Source: Halomarina pelagica (GTDB taxonomy: Archaea > Halobacteriota > Halobacteria > Halobacteriales > Haloarculaceae). Taken from it: a stretch of 64,000 nucleotides of DNA. Positions 16,705 to 26,715 of this stretch are shown here, in pieces. The stretch spans positions 496,001 through 560,000 of the forward strand of contig NZ_CP100454.1 of NCBI RefSeq assembly GCF_024228315.1, given 5' to 3'. The position numbers and the translations under genes were made by a program. Position 1 is the stretch's first letter, and every line of letters begins with the position of its first letter. Under the pieces are notes generated by a model. It was not told the origin of the DNA, made no database searches, and was given only the letters and a program-made list of their open reading frames with translations.

Positions 16705-17006
16705 TCGGCGTACCCGTGGGCTACCGCCGACCGCACTGACCGTTCCGCTCGCTGACCGTCCCGCCCGCTGACTGTCCCGCCCGGGGTCCGGTCGCTCGTG
16801 TCCCGTCGTCGCCCCGTTCCGGTGACGCGAGGGAGTCTCTCGTCCCTGTTTTCCACGTTCGAAGTAGATGGACCGAACTGATCGATTCTAGCGATCGATC
16901 GGAACGCTCCCGTGAATGTGAATGACGACCCCGTGAATCGTCGGGGGTCGACGGAACCGACGCGGGTATCGAGGTACCTTTACCGCCGGAGACCCTGTGG
17001 CCGGTA
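16705..17006. other. Intergenic stretch with a triple 16-bp tandem repeat
   Basis: No gene is seen. It holds the tandem repeat at 16736-16783 and a hairpin (GACCCC with GGGGTC around 16927-16949). The latter lies about 60 bases before the methyltransferase start and might affect its expression. Confidence 0.4.
16736..16783 (+). repeat. Three tandem 16-bp repeats after hsp20
   Basis: The units are CTGACCGTTCCGCTCG (16736-16751), CTGACCGTCCCGCCCG (16752-16767) and CTGACTGTCCCGCCCG (16768-16783), each differing from the next at one or two bases. They begin 31 bases after the hsp20 stop codon. The origin is probably slippage; no function is suggested by the sequence. Confidence 0.7.
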
Positions 17007-17717
17007 GTGGATTCTACCGAGGTGCTCCGACAGTGGGCGGAACGGTCGGGCGAGTACTCCCCGAGCTACTACGCCTACTACGGGCCGAACGAGGCGAGCG
17101 AGCGCGTTCGCGACCTCCTCGACGCCGTCGTCGGGCGGGACGCGTCCGTGCTGGAACTCGGGTGCAGTTCCGGCCGGCACCTCTCTCACCTGCACGAGCA
17201 CGGCTACGAGGACCTCCACGGTATCGACGTCAACGACGAGGCGTTCCGCGTGATGGAGGAGACCGCACCCGACCTCGCCGCGAGCGTGTCGTTCCACGCC
17301 GACGCCATCGAGAACGTCGTCGCCGACTTCGACGACGACCAGTTCGACGCCGTGTTCTCCGTCGAGACGCTCCAGCACGTCCACCCCGACAACGAGTGGG
17401 TCTTCGAGGAACTCCCCCGGATCGCGGGCGACCTCGTCGTCACGGTGGAGCACGAAGGGAAGGGGAAGGGAGGAAACGAGGAGAGTGAAGGCGAAGGGGA
17501 GGAGAGTGAAGGCCAGAGGGGGGAGACGGGAGGAAACGACGAGCGGGACGACGGAGGGAGAGGACAGGATGAGCCCGACGTAAACTACGTCAACGACGAG
17601 TTCCCGCTGTACTACCGCAACTGGAGGCGGATCTTCACCGATCTGGGCCTCGTCGAGGTCGAGTCGGAACCGGTCGGACAGGACACGCTCCGGGCGTTCC
17701 GACCGCCGCGGGACTGA
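17007..17717 (+). CDS. SAM-dependent methyltransferase with a low-complexity insert
   Basis: This 236-aa class I methyltransferase has SAM motif I VLELGCSSGRHLSHLHEHGY (residues about 48-67), acidic motif II GIDVNDEAF and motif IV FDAVFSVETLQHV. The substrate is unknown. Between the last strands there is a Gly/Glu-rich insert of about 42 residues (residues about 148-190, GKGKGGNEESEGEGEESEG) encoded by an almost pure purine tract at 17446-17575. The reading frame is kept through the insert and the end of the fold (YYRNWRRIFTDLGLVEVE) follows. The start is GTG at 17007. Confidence 0.8.
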   Translation: MDSTEVLRQWAERSGEYSPSYYAYYGPNEASERVRDLLDAVVGRDASVLELGCSSGRHLSHLHEHGYEDLHGIDVNDEAFRVMEETAPDLAASVSFHADAIENVVADFDDDQFDAVFSVETLQHVHPDNEWVFEELPRIAGDLVVTVEHEGKGKGGNEESEGEGEESEGQRGETGGNDERDDGGRGQDEPDVNYVNDEFPLYYRNWRRIFTDLGLVEVESEPVGQDTLRAFRPPRD

Positions 17718-17783
17718 CCGGACCGACGCGATCGAGAGCGCACTCGGGTTCGGGCTCGGATTCGGACCCGGATGCGGCCGGCC

Positions 17784-19775
17784 TCACGCGAGCCACTCGT
17801 CGGGCTTCGTGTCGTAGTCCACGTCGGTCGCGGCGAGGTGGTCGACCTCGTCCCACGGGAGGTCGCGCACGAAGAACTCCTCGCCGTCGAAGCGGACGAG
17901 CTTCCCGCGCTCCTCCGGCGTGGGTTCGCGGTCGCGCCGCCGGGCGACCTCGACGTCGTGGTCGTCGAGTTCCTTCACGATGGTCTTCAGGTTGACCGGC
18001 CGCCCCCACAGCTCGAAGACGCGTTCGAGCACCTGCTGGGCCTGCTTCACGTCGAGCATGACGCCGTTGTACTGGTGGGCGAGCAGCAGCTCGTTGCGGT
18101 TGTTGTAGTTCCCGTCCTCGACGGCGACCGTCGGCTTGCCGAAGTTCGTAAAGCGGAGCATGAGCTTCTTCTTCACGTCCTCGACGTCCGTGCTGGTGGC
18201 GCGGTAGTCGCGTGTGGTGTGGGTGTACTCGTAGGTGAAGTAGTGGTTCTCGTCGACGAACTCCTGGGTGAGGAACTCATCGAGGAACGTCACGTCGTTG
18301 TGGCTCTCGCGGATCTCGCGCATGCGGTCCCAGCCGCGGCTGCGATCGACGTCGGCCAGCGCCTCCTCGACGCTCCCGTACCGGTCGTCGTCGAACATGT
18401 AGCGCGCGATGCGCTCCAGTTCGGTCTGCGAGAGGCGTTTCAGGAACCCCCGGTGCTGTCGCTTCACCAGCGAGTAGTGGCGCTCGCACAGCCCCTCGTA
18501 GGTGAGCACCTTCCACGGGTAGCGATCGACGTCCACCTCGCCCGCCCTCGCCGCCGCCAGCGCCTCCGCGTCGACGCGCGGGTCCTCCGGGTCGAGCGCG
18601 TCGAGCGAGTCCGAGTCGACGTGCGCGACGATGGGGTCGGGCTCGAGCGCGTCGAGCACCTCGTCGAAGTCGACCCGGTCGTGGAAGTTCCGCCACGTGA
18701 TGCCCCGAACCCGGAGGAGCGTCTCCGCGACCTCCCGGCGGTTGGTCGTGTTCTCGATGTACTCCCACAGCTCCTTGCCGAGCTTGTAGGGGTTGAACCC
18801 CGGCGAGGCGAGCACCATCGACTGGTGGTCGGCGTAGTCGACGAACTCGTTCTCGTCGGCGAATCCCTCCTCTGCCATCATCATCGACTCCCAGTAGGCG
18901 GCCCACCCCTCGTTCATCACCTTCGTCATCTTCTGGGGGGCGAAGTAGTACGCCTCCCGGCGGAGCACGTCGAGCACCTCGCGCTGCCAGTCCTCGAAGT
19001 CGACGGCCTTGCCCGCCTCGCGGTCGTAGCGCTTGCCGTGGTTTCGCAGGAACGCGACGATGTCGAGTTCCGGCTCCGCGGGGAAGCGCGCCTCGTCGGG
19101 CGTCTCGCGCTGGGATTCGAGCCACTCGTCGCTGAACACCTGCCGCTTGACCTCGTCGCTCAGGCCCAGCTGGTCGAGCCGTTCCGCGATGTCGTCGGCC
19201 TCGAACGGCTCGTCGGCGCTCGACGCGACCGGGGCGAACGGTTCGTGCTGGTCGATGCAGTCCTCCAGACAGAGCACGTGGTCGATGAACTCCTCGACCT
19301 CCTCGCGGTCGATCTCCGGGTCGTCCATGTACGACTCGACGATGCGCGCGTGGCTGGCGAGCATCCGGGCGGCGTCCGGCGCGTCGCTGAACAGTCCGAA
19401 CCACTGGTTGTGCTTGAAGAAGTCCGAGTGCGCCTCGACGTGCGTGATGACCGCCTTCTGATCCGCGGTCGTGTTCGACTCCTGGAGGAAGGCGTGGGCG
19501 GGGTCGTCGTTGTTGACGATCTCGAACGCCTTGCCGCCGAGGAACTGCCGCTGCTTGCGCTGCTGGTCGTACTTCATCCCCCACCGCCAGTGCGGGTACC
19601 GCTCCTGGAACCCGTCGTAGGCGATGAGTTCGTTCATGTCGTCGTAGTCGATGATCCAGTAGTTGACGGGGTAGGGATCGAGCCCTAGCTTCCCCGCGAG
19701 GTCGGCCGCTTCCCGTACGGGCTCGCGCAGCGAGGCGGCCACCTGCTGTTTCCGGATGCGGTCTGGTTCACTCAT
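17784..19775 (-). CDS. SpoVR family protein
   Basis: This 663-aa protein is the last gene of a four-gene operon. Recognisable strings are [21 protein letters not shown] near the N-terminus (family landmark [15 protein letters not shown]), [15 protein letters not shown], and the C-terminal SpoVR domain with [16 protein letters not shown]. coli YcgB (about 510 aa) and B. subtilis SpoVR are shorter. SpoVR proteins go with PrkA kinases and YeaH proteins in many prokaryotes; the biochemical activity is unknown. Its ATG overlaps the yeaH stop codon by 4 bases (ATGA), so translation is coupled. Confidence 0.92.
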   Translation of the reverse strand: MSEPDRIRKQQVAASLREPVREAADLAGKLGLDPYPVNYWIIDYDDMNELIAYDGFQERYPHWRWGMKYDQQRKQRQFLGGKAFEIVNNDDPAHAFLQESNTTADQKAVITHVEAHSDFFKHNQWFGLFSDAPDAARMLASHARIVESYMDDPEIDREEVEEFIDHVLCLEDCIDQHEPFAPVASSADEPFEADDIAERLDQLGLSDEVKRQVFSDEWLESQRETPDEARFPAEPELDIVAFLRNHGKRYDREAGKAVDFEDWQREVLDVLRREAYYFAPQKMTKVMNEGWAAYWESMMMAEEGFADENEFVDYADHQSMVLASPGFNPYKLGKELWEYIENTTNRREVAETLLRVRGITWRNFHDRVDFDEVLDALEPDPIVAHVDSDSLDALDPEDPRVDAEALAAARAGEVDVDRYPWKVLTYEGLCERHYSLVKRQHRGFLKRLSQTELERIARYMFDDDRYGSVEEALADVDRSRGWDRMREIRESHNDVTFLDEFLTQEFVDENHYFTYEYTHTTRDYRATSTDVEDVKKKLMLRFTNFGKPTVAVEDGNYNNRNELLLAHQYNGVMLDVKQAQQVLERVFELWGRPVNLKTIVKELDDHDVEVARRRDREPTPEERGKLVRFDGEEFFVRDLPWDEVDHLAATDVDYDTKPDEWLA

Positions 19776-21097
19776 TGTCCCTCATTGTCCTCTGTGCTCA
19801 GGATGGTGTAGATGGCGTCGACGACGTCGTCGGGGCCGGTGACGTAGGCGACGGCCACGCCGTTGCCCCCCTTGAAGTGCCGCTCCACCTCGTCGGCGTG
19901 GGTCGCGTTGATGGCGTTGCCCGACGGCTGGGTCTCCACGTACGCGTGGAGGTTCGCCGGGATCTCCTCCATCAGCGGGATGACCCGCTCTTCGGTGTCG
20001 TTCGAGGAGTTCTCGGAGTCGCCCGCCGCGAAGACGTAGCGGTTCCACTCGCTCCACGGGTACTCCTCGAGCAGTTCCTTGGCGAGTTCGTACGCGCTGG
20101 AGATGCGCGTGCCGCCGCCGGAGCGGATGCCGAAGAACTCCTCGCGCTCGACCTGCCAGGCCTCCGCGTCGTGGGCGATATAGACGAACTCGGCGTTGTC
20201 GTACTTGCCGGTGAGGTACCAGTCGAGCGGGGTGAACGTGCGCTCGACGAGTTCGCGCTTCTTCTCGCGCATGCTGCCGGAGACGTCGCGGATGTTCACC
20301 ACGACGACGTTCTTCTCGCGCTCCTCTACGATCTCGGGGTAGCGGAACCGCTCGTCCTCCCGGCGGAAGGGGATCTGCTTCAACCCCTCCCGGCGGATGC
20401 GCTGGATGGGCGTCTCCTCCTCGACGCTGCGCTCCATCTCCTCGATGCTCCCCCAGCGGTCGCGCTCCGTCTCGGGGATCTCCGAGGCCGCGTCCGCGAT
20501 CCACGCCCGGGAGACGGGCATGTTCTTCTCGCGCGCCCAGGCGAACACCTCGTCGGGACCCCAGCCCTCGACGCGGAGCGCCTCGCGGACGTACTCCTCG
20601 TCGAAGTCCATCGACAGCTTGCGCTTCAGCCCCTCCTTGAACAGGTGCTCGAAGTCGAGCGTGCTCGCGGGGCCGGTGCGGGTGATGTCCGTGTAGTCAC
20701 CCTCCTTCTCCTCGATGACGCGCTTGCCCTTCGGCTCCAGCGTCAACCCCAGTTCCTCGTCGAGTTCCTGGGCGAACTCCTCGGGGTCCATCTCGTAGTA
20801 CTCGTGGTCGGCTCCGTCCTCGCCGGCCTGGCCCTCCTCACCGTCGCCGTCGCCAGGTTGGGGCCGCGGCTGGCCGACCGGATCGCCCACGTCGGGCGTG
20901 CCCCCCTGCCCCTGTCCCACGCCCCCCTGGTCGAGGCGGTCGTAGGCGAACTCGGGGAGGTCCACGATCTTGATCGGGATGCGTACCTCGTCCGGGAGGC
21001 TCTGTCCGAGGTCGCCGTACTGGATGAACTCGGCGAGGTCCTCGCGGCGGGCCTCGCCCACTTCGCGGTACCGTTCGAGGTCGTCTCTCAGTCCCAT
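19772..21097 (-). CDS. YeaH/YhbH family protein (DUF444, von Willebrand A-like)
   Basis: This 441-aa protein has the YeaH pattern: an N-terminal basic/acidic part, a Gly/Gln/Asp-rich linker (about residues 58-92) and a C-terminal vWA-type domain with MIDAS motif DVSGS in [14 protein letters not shown], plus [14 protein letters not shown]. YeaH in E. coli is encoded with the kinase YeaG (PrkA) and takes part in stress and nitrogen-starvation responses. The ATG at 21097 is chosen; the frame runs further upstream, but that part lies inside prkA2 and is not YeaH-like. It overlaps prkA2 by 10 bases. Confidence 0.9.
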   Translation of the reverse strand: MGLRDDLERYREVGEARREDLAEFIQYGDLGQSLPDEVRIPIKIVDLPEFAYDRLDQGGVGQGQGGTPDVGDPVGQPRPQPGDGDGEEGQAGEDGADHEYYEMDPEEFAQELDEELGLTLEPKGKRVIEEKEGDYTDITRTGPASTLDFEHLFKEGLKRKLSMDFDEEYVREALRVEGWGPDEVFAWAREKNMPVSRAWIADAASEIPETERDRWGSIEEMERSVEEETPIQRIRREGLKQIPFRREDERFRYPEIVEEREKNVVVVNIRDVSGSMREKKRELVERTFTPLDWYLTGKYDNAEFVYIAHDAEAWQVEREEFFGIRSGGGTRISSAYELAKELLEEYPWSEWNRYVFAAGDSENSSNDTEERVIPLMEEIPANLHAYVETQPSGNAINATHADEVERHFKGGNGVAVAYVTGPDDVVDAIYTILSTEDNEGQ

Positions 21098-23367
21098 CGG
21101 TAACTCACCTGGCTCATGACGTGCCGGCTGGTCAGCTCCGCCGACGCGGCGCTGTAGCCGAACAGGTCCTGCATGTCCTCGATCGTCGATGCCTTGACGC
21201 TCGCCGTCTCCGTCCCGGTCGGCGGGTCGTCCCACTGTCGGGGGTCGAAGTCGTCGAACACCCGCCGGACGTCGTCCCAGTCGTGGCTCCCCAGGACCGC
21301 CCGGATGACGGGGATCTCCTTCAGTTCGATGTCGCCCGCGCGGAACGCCTCGTCCCGGTGTCGCCACGCGTGACGGTTGAGCGCGGTCATCACCTTCTCC
21401 GTGCGGAAGGTCCGAACGGCGGGCAGCGGCTGCGTCCCGTCGTAGTGGGACTCGTCGAACCGCCCGAGGTGCTCGATCTCGAACACCTTCATCCGCAGGG
21501 GGTCCGGCTCGACCTCCTCGCCGCGGTCGTTGGTGATGGTCTCGCCCTCGTTCCAGGCGTAGACGTGTTCGACGTACTCCTCGACCGTCTCCTCGTCGAC
21601 GCGCTTGTCGCGCATGATGGCCGTGAGCACGTCCCGCTCCTGCTGGCGGAAGACGCGGTTTTTCACCTGCACGAGGCGGTTCTCGAACTCGGTGCGCTCC
21701 GCGTTCGAGAACACCGGCGCGTCGACGAACCCGTCTGCCATGCCGTTGAGCACGTCGCGGGGCATGATGACGTGCTCGACGGGGAGGTCGGGGTGGTGGC
21801 GGTCGCTCGTGTCGTGCAGCAGGTCGGCGACGACGTCCCGCGTGTAGGTGACGGGGATGCCGTGCTGGCCGTCGTTGGCGTTCGGTCCGAACTCGAAGTC
21901 GTCCTTCTCGCGGCGCTCGTCGCCGTCCTGGATGTAGCCCGCGTCGAACAGCAGCGCCTTGTCCACGAGGTCGAGTCCCGGCGGCAGGTCCTCGGTGTCG
22001 AGGCGCGTCACGACGTTGTACAGCGCGGCCGCCTCGACGACGTGCGGGGCGAGTTCCTTCCGGTGCACCCGACGGCGGTTGTCCCGCACGTCGATCGTGA
22101 CCGGCTCGCGGATCTTCTCCTCGAGCTGATCGTAGGTGGTGGCGGTCCACACCGTCGTCTCGTTGGTGAGTTCGCGGCGCAGCAACTCGGCCTCGAGCGA
22201 GAGGTTCGTCAGGTACCGGAACTCGTGCTTGTCGAGCCGCCGCTTGAGCGCCTTGAGCGGGTCCTGCCCGTGGCGCTCGGCGTGCTGGTTCAGCTGCGCC
22301 TCCAGATCGGGGTTGGAGATGATGAGCAACTGCGTGTCGATGTCCATCCCGATCCCCTTATCGAGCTTCACGCTCCCCTCGTCGGGGACGTTCAGCAGCT
22401 TCTGGAGCAGGTCTGCGTGCTGGGCTGCGTCCTCGACGAGCGTGAGCAGGCCGTTGCCCTGCGAGAGCACGCCGTCGTAGCTGAACGCCTGCGGGTTCTT
22501 CCGGCCGCGGGAGTCGAGCGCCTGGAGCATGCCGTGCATCCACGACCCGACGAGGCGCTCCTTGGGCGTCCCGTCGTCCTCGGAGTGGAGGACGCCGATG
22601 CCCGTCCCCACGTCGGCGACGAAGTTCTTCACCCGGAGGTGCTTCGGGTCGGTCACCGCGGAGAAGAGGTCCTCCCGGCCGCGCCTGCGGTACTGTTCCT
22701 CCAGGTAGTCGTACGCCTCGCGGCAGAACGGGTCCAGCCGTCCCTCGACCAGGACGTCGATGTGATCGTCGAGGCGGTCGTTGAGGTCCGCCAGCAACTC
22801 CTTTCGCACCTCCGGCGGAAACACCGAGAGCGGGTGCGACTGGACGGGACTCACGTACCAGTCCTCCTCGTTGCTCACCGGTGCCTCGCCGTAGGTCAGG
22901 CCGGAGCCCTCGGTGCTCGCCCCCGAGACGTTCCACTCGACGGTGTAGCGCCGCCCCTCGTCGGTCTTCGAGTACTCGCGCAGGCCGTTGATGAGACAGC
23001 GTTTCAGCTCGGACTTGCCGGTCGCGGTGGGCCCCTCGAGCCAGATGATCTTCTCCTCCTTCCCGCGGCGGGCGGCGATGGAGCGCAGGTCGTCGACGAA
23101 CTCGTTCAGGACCTCGGTGTTGCCCAGGATGGCGTGCTCGCCGTCGTTGTAGGGGTCGTCGAAGAAGCGGTAGCGCTCCTTCTCCTCGCCCTCCTCGACG
23201 ACGGTGCGCGTCCCGGGGGCCTCGATGGCGTCGAGCAGGTACTTGCTCGCGTGGGAGGCGACGTGCGGCTGTTCGAACACCCGGTCTACGTACTCCGCGA
23301 GGCTCATCGGCTCCTCGTAGGTCTCCGTCAGCGCGCGGTCCGCCTCCCGGATGAAATCCCGGCTCAT
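21088..23367 (-). CDS. PrkA family serine protein kinase, second paralogue
   Basis: This 759-aa protein has an AAA-type ATPase domain with Walker A GPTATGKS (residues 112-119) and a PrkA C-terminal domain. It is longer than bacterial PrkA (about 640 aa). The Walker A differs from that of its neighbour (GPVGSGKS), and overall similarity between the two is limited, so they are old duplicates and not a recent copy. The ATG at 23367 overlaps the end of prkA1 by 4 bases. Whether it phosphorylates proteins or works as an ATPase/protease-like machine is not settled for the family. Confidence 0.88.
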   Translation of the reverse strand: MSRDFIREADRALTETYEEPMSLAEYVDRVFEQPHVASHASKYLLDAIEAPGTRTVVEEGEEKERYRFFDDPYNDGEHAILGNTEVLNEFVDDLRSIAARRGKEEKIIWLEGPTATGKSELKRCLINGLREYSKTDEGRRYTVEWNVSGASTEGSGLTYGEAPVSNEEDWYVSPVQSHPLSVFPPEVRKELLADLNDRLDDHIDVLVEGRLDPFCREAYDYLEEQYRRRGREDLFSAVTDPKHLRVKNFVADVGTGIGVLHSEDDGTPKERLVGSWMHGMLQALDSRGRKNPQAFSYDGVLSQGNGLLTLVEDAAQHADLLQKLLNVPDEGSVKLDKGIGMDIDTQLLIISNPDLEAQLNQHAERHGQDPLKALKRRLDKHEFRYLTNLSLEAELLRRELTNETTVWTATTYDQLEEKIREPVTIDVRDNRRRVHRKELAPHVVEAAALYNVVTRLDTEDLPPGLDLVDKALLFDAGYIQDGDERREKDDFEFGPNANDGQHGIPVTYTRDVVADLLHDTSDRHHPDLPVEHVIMPRDVLNGMADGFVDAPVFSNAERTEFENRLVQVKNRVFRQQERDVLTAIMRDKRVDEETVEEYVEHVYAWNEGETITNDRGEEVEPDPLRMKVFEIEHLGRFDESHYDGTQPLPAVRTFRTEKVMTALNRHAWRHRDEAFRAGDIELKEIPVIRAVLGSHDWDDVRRVFDDFDPRQWDDPPTGTETASVKASTIEDMQDLFGYSAASAELTSRHVMSQVSYRWD

Positions 23368-25436
23368 TCCTCCATCTCGGTCCTGGCGACCTCCGCGCCG
23401 GCGAATTCGAGCACCTCCTTTGCCCCCTCGCGCGAGTAGCCCTGATCGGTCAGCGCCTCGATCCACGCGTTGCGCTCGTCGTCCTCCATCTCCCCGCTCG
23501 ACACCAGCGCCGAGAAGTTGATGTTGTGCTTCTTGTCCTCCCAGAGCTTCCGCTCCAGGGCGCGGCGCAGGCGGTCGTTGTCGTGGGGGTTGAAGCTCGT
23601 CCCCTCGCGGGCGCGCCGCGAGACCCAGTTGGAGACCTCCTGGCGGAAGTCGTTCTTGCGGTCCTCGGGGATGTTGAGCTTCTCCTCGACGCTCCGGAGG
23701 AACTTCTCGTCGGGCTCCTGCTCGCGGCCCGTGATCTCGTCGACGACGGTGTCGTCGTCGATGTAGGCCATGACGTGGTCCATGTACTTCTCGCCCTGGC
23801 GCTGGATCTCGTCGACGTCGTAGGCCAGCGCGTGGCGAACGTCCTCGATGGCGCGCTCTCTGTACTCCTCGCGGACCATCTCCAGGTAGCGGTAGTAGCG
23901 CTCGAAGCGGTCCTCGGGGATGGACCCGTGGTTCTCGAGGTTGGTCTCGAGGTGGTTGAACGTCGTGAGCGGCGAGAGGAAGTCGCGGCCGCGGTGCATC
24001 GAGTCCATGATCGCCTCGGCGATCTCGTCGCCGATGAACCGCGGGGAGACGCCCTCCATGCCCTCGCCGATGTCGGCCGTCGCCTCCGCCTCCTCGCGGA
24101 GCTTCTTCACGTCGATGTCGTCGCCGTCGTCGATCTCGCCGTTGTAGGCCTTGGCCTTCTGGACGATGTCGACGGTGCCGCCGGTCGGCTCCTCGATCCG
24201 CGTGAGGACGCCGAACAGCCCCGCCATCTCCAGGGTGTGGGGCTCGACGTGGATGTCGGGCACGTCCGCGTTGCGCAGCATCTTCCGGTAGATCTTCGAC
24301 TCCTCCTCGTACTGGAGGACGTAGGGGAAGTCGATGCGCTTGGTGCGGTCGTTGAACGCCTCCATCTTCTCGTCGCCCTTCTTGTCCTTGTACTCGGGCA
24401 TGTTGGTGCGGCCGACGATCACCTGGTCGATGTCGATGCGGGGGTTGCTCTTCGGCTTGATCGTCTGCTCCTGCGTCGCGTGCAGGAAGTCGTAGAGGAA
24501 CTCCCGCTGGAGCTTCAGCAGCTCCTCGCCGGAGAAGATGCCGCGGTTGGCGTTGCAGAACGCCCCCGAGTAGTCGAACGCGCGCGGGTCGGACTCGCCG
24601 TAGATCGCCAGCTTCGAGTAGTTGACGTCGCCGGTGAGTTCGGTCTCGTCCTGGTTCTTCTTGTCCTTCGGCTCGAACGTCTCGACGCACTGGCGCTTGT
24701 TCTCGTCGGCCACCAGCCGCACGATCTCGACGTGGTTCTCGAGGACCGCCTGGAGGTCGTCGCCGTAGTTGTCGAGCAACCGGTCCATGTAGAACTCGCT
24801 CGCGGGGTCGAGCGACTGCTCGTTTCGGATCGTGTAGGGCGCGTCGAGGCGCTCGTTGAGGTCCGCGATGACCCGGTCGCGCTGCGCCTGGGGGATGAGG
24901 ACGAGGGGGTCCTGATCCATCGGGGACCGTACGACGTCGTCGGCGGGGTCCTGGTCCCGGATGACGTCACAGAGGTTCGTCCACCGGAACGTGTACATCC
25001 GCCCGTCGTCGCGGGCGGTGTAGTCTTCGAAGTACCGGCGCACCTGTCGGTCGAAGTCGGACTTCCCGGAGCCGACCGGTCCGAGCAGGAGCTTGATGCG
25101 CTTCTCCGGGCCGAGGCCGCGCGCGCCGCTCTTTACCTTGTTCACGAACTCGTGGATGGATTCGTGAATGTTGCGCCCGTAGAAGGTGTTCTCGCCGTCG
25201 TGGAGCGGATCCTCGCTGGCGAGGCGGTACTCGACGACCCCGAGCCGTTCGTCGTACTCGGTGCCGTAGTAATCGAACATGTCCGCGACGCGCTGGTGTG
25301 CGTTACGCGCGATCCGCGGCTCTTCGTACACCTCGTGGAGGTACCAGTCGAACGTCCGGGTTTCGCGCAGGTCCGCCGGTATCGAATCCCGGTACTCCCG
25401 ACTGAGTTCCTCGAGGGTTTCCATGTCGCCTGTCAT
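23364..25436 (-). CDS. PrkA family serine protein kinase, first paralogue
   Basis: First gene of the operon, 690 aa. Features: N-terminal PrkA motif FDWYLHEVYEEPRIARNAHQ (residues 29-48), Walker A LLLGPVGSGKS (116-126), FSGEELLKLQREFLYDFLHA and DQVIVGRTNMPEYKD in the ATPase part, and the PrkA C-terminal domain beyond about 400. The alternative ATG at 25424 (MET) would remove four residues. In E. coli YeaG works with YeaH under nitrogen starvation; in haloarchaea the role is not known. The long gap to the next gene upstream (25437-25838) contains the promoter. Confidence 0.9.
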   Translation of the reverse strand: MTGDMETLEELSREYRDSIPADLRETRTFDWYLHEVYEEPRIARNAHQRVADMFDYYGTEYDERLGVVEYRLASEDPLHDGENTFYGRNIHESIHEFVNKVKSGARGLGPEKRIKLLLGPVGSGKSDFDRQVRRYFEDYTARDDGRMYTFRWTNLCDVIRDQDPADDVVRSPMDQDPLVLIPQAQRDRVIADLNERLDAPYTIRNEQSLDPASEFYMDRLLDNYGDDLQAVLENHVEIVRLVADENKRQCVETFEPKDKKNQDETELTGDVNYSKLAIYGESDPRAFDYSGAFCNANRGIFSGEELLKLQREFLYDFLHATQEQTIKPKSNPRIDIDQVIVGRTNMPEYKDKKGDEKMEAFNDRTKRIDFPYVLQYEEESKIYRKMLRNADVPDIHVEPHTLEMAGLFGVLTRIEEPTGGTVDIVQKAKAYNGEIDDGDDIDVKKLREEAEATADIGEGMEGVSPRFIGDEIAEAIMDSMHRGRDFLSPLTTFNHLETNLENHGSIPEDRFERYYRYLEMVREEYRERAIEDVRHALAYDVDEIQRQGEKYMDHVMAYIDDDTVVDEITGREQEPDEKFLRSVEEKLNIPEDRKNDFRQEVSNWVSRRAREGTSFNPHDNDRLRRALERKLWEDKKHNINFSALVSSGEMEDDERNAWIEALTDQGYSREGAKEVLEFAGAEVARTEMEE

Positions 25437-25838
25437 GGTATCACGGAGACGGGTGTCTCATCCCCGGTTCGCCCGGGACGGACAGCCACGCTGCCCGCAA
25501 GTGTCGACGGTCGCCCCGCGTCCACAGACGGCCGAACCGACCGCATGAGGTGTGCTACCAATCAGCTACCTCGTACGACCCACGCCGCTGTCACGACTCG
25601 GGTGCGCGCGAGGACTGATGGTACGGGGCTGTGACCACCGATACTGTTGAGTCTGTTATTTCCTCACATAGATAAGTCTTCCCACGGGGGTCGGATATCC
25701 GACGGATTTACCGCCCCCACGAAAACGAAAATCGACGGACAGCCCGGCCGAGAGGGAGTGTCTCCGATTCGAAACGTTTGTCCCTTTATAAGTGCTCTCG
25801 ATCGTACGACTGATGCGGTCGGCGCGAGTAGGATCGAC
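25437..25838. other. Divergent promoter region between prkA1 and the DUF5820 gene
   Basis: No gene is supported here; open frames lack recognisable features. A lower-GC segment at about 25645-25680 and a TATA box at 25795-25802 (TTTATAAG) are visible. The latter is 37 bases before the DUF5820 ATG at 25839. The size of the leader for the prkA operon cannot be set. Confidence 0.45.
25795..25802 (+). promoter_or_regulatory. TATA box for the DUF5820 gene
   Basis: TTTATAAG in GC-rich surroundings, 37 bases before the ATG at 25839. It excludes the long N-terminal extension that the frame would allow from 25647. Confidence 0.6.
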
Positions 25839-26237
25839 ATGACCGACGACCTCGCCGCGGGCTGGCAGGTCTGGAGCGACGCCGACGACCGACTGGTGCT
25901 CGCCTACCGCCCGGACGTGTTCGACGGCGGGGCCTTCCCCCCGCCCTGCCTCCCGACGATCTACGTCACTCGCGGCGCGCGCACCCGCCGCCCCGGCGTC
26001 CGCCAGAACCCCCGTCCCGACGACCCCTGGCACGTCACGCTGTTCCTCGAACCGGAGGTGAAGGACGGACCCCACCTCTACGACGACCGCGAGGAGGCGT
26101 TCGCGGCCGCCCACGACCTCGCCGAGCGGTTCGCCGGGGGGGAGATCGACTACCGGGGGCTCTACCAGGTCCCCCGCGAGGCGTACTTCGAGAAGCTGGA
26201 CGAACTCACCGGACGCGACACCGGGCGGGAGGCTTAA
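25839..26237 (+). CDS. DUF5820 family protein
   Basis: This 132-aa protein is likely a member of the haloarchaeal DUF5820 family (recalled, not searched): GWQVWSDADDRLVLAYRPDV at the start, PPCLPTIYVTRGARTRRPGV and WHVTLFLEPEVKDG in the middle, and a helical C-terminus. No catalytic motif or membrane helix is visible. It is followed after 25 bases by the UPF0179 gene on the same strand, probably in one transcript. Function unknown. Confidence 0.75.
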   Translation: MTDDLAAGWQVWSDADDRLVLAYRPDVFDGGAFPPPCLPTIYVTRGARTRRPGVRQNPRPDDPWHVTLFLEPEVKDGPHLYDDREEAFAAAHDLAERFAGGEIDYRGLYQVPREAYFEKLDELTGRDTGREA

Positions 26238-26262
26238 CCGCCCTCGCGCCCCTCCCTCTGAC

Positions 26263-26715
26263 ATGTCCACCGTCACCCTCATCGGTCCCCGACTCGCGGA
26301 GGAGGGCGTCGAGTTCGTCTTCAACGGCGAGTCGCCCCTCTGCGAGGGCTGTCCCTACCGGGGACAGTGTCTCAACCTCACCGAGGGCGTCCGCTACCGC
26401 GTGACGGACGTCCGCGACTCGGGCGTCCTCGAGTGCGCCGTCCACGACACGGGCGTCACCGCCGTCGAGGTCGAACCCGCTCCCGTTCGCGCGAACGTCG
26501 CCTCGAAGGGTGCTTACGCCGGATCCTCGGCGACGCTCGAGGGACCCTGTCCCTACACGGAGTGCCCGAGCCACGAGTTCTGCGAACCGCTCGGCGCGTC
26601 GTTCGACGAGTCGTACAAGATCAGCGAGGTCGTCGGCGATCCGCCCCACGACTACTGCGCGCTCGACCGCGACCTGACGCTCGTCGAGTTCGCGCCGCCC
26701 GAGGTCGAGCGCTAA
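26263..26715 (+). CDS. UPF0179 family protein
   Basis: This 150-aa archaeal conserved protein has Cys clusters CEGCPYRGQC (residues about 28-37) and CPYTECPSHEFC (about 97-108), plus a later Cys in HDYCALD, suggesting a bound metal or Fe-S cluster. UPF0179 proteins are widespread in Euryarchaeota with no known function. The stop overlaps the stop of the convergent gene by 4 bases. Confidence 0.9.
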   Translation: MSTVTLIGPRLAEEGVEFVFNGESPLCEGCPYRGQCLNLTEGVRYRVTDVRDSGVLECAVHDTGVTAVEVEPAPVRANVASKGAYAGSSATLEGPCPYTECPSHEFCEPLGASFDESYKISEVVGDPPHDYCALDRDLTLVEFAPPEVER

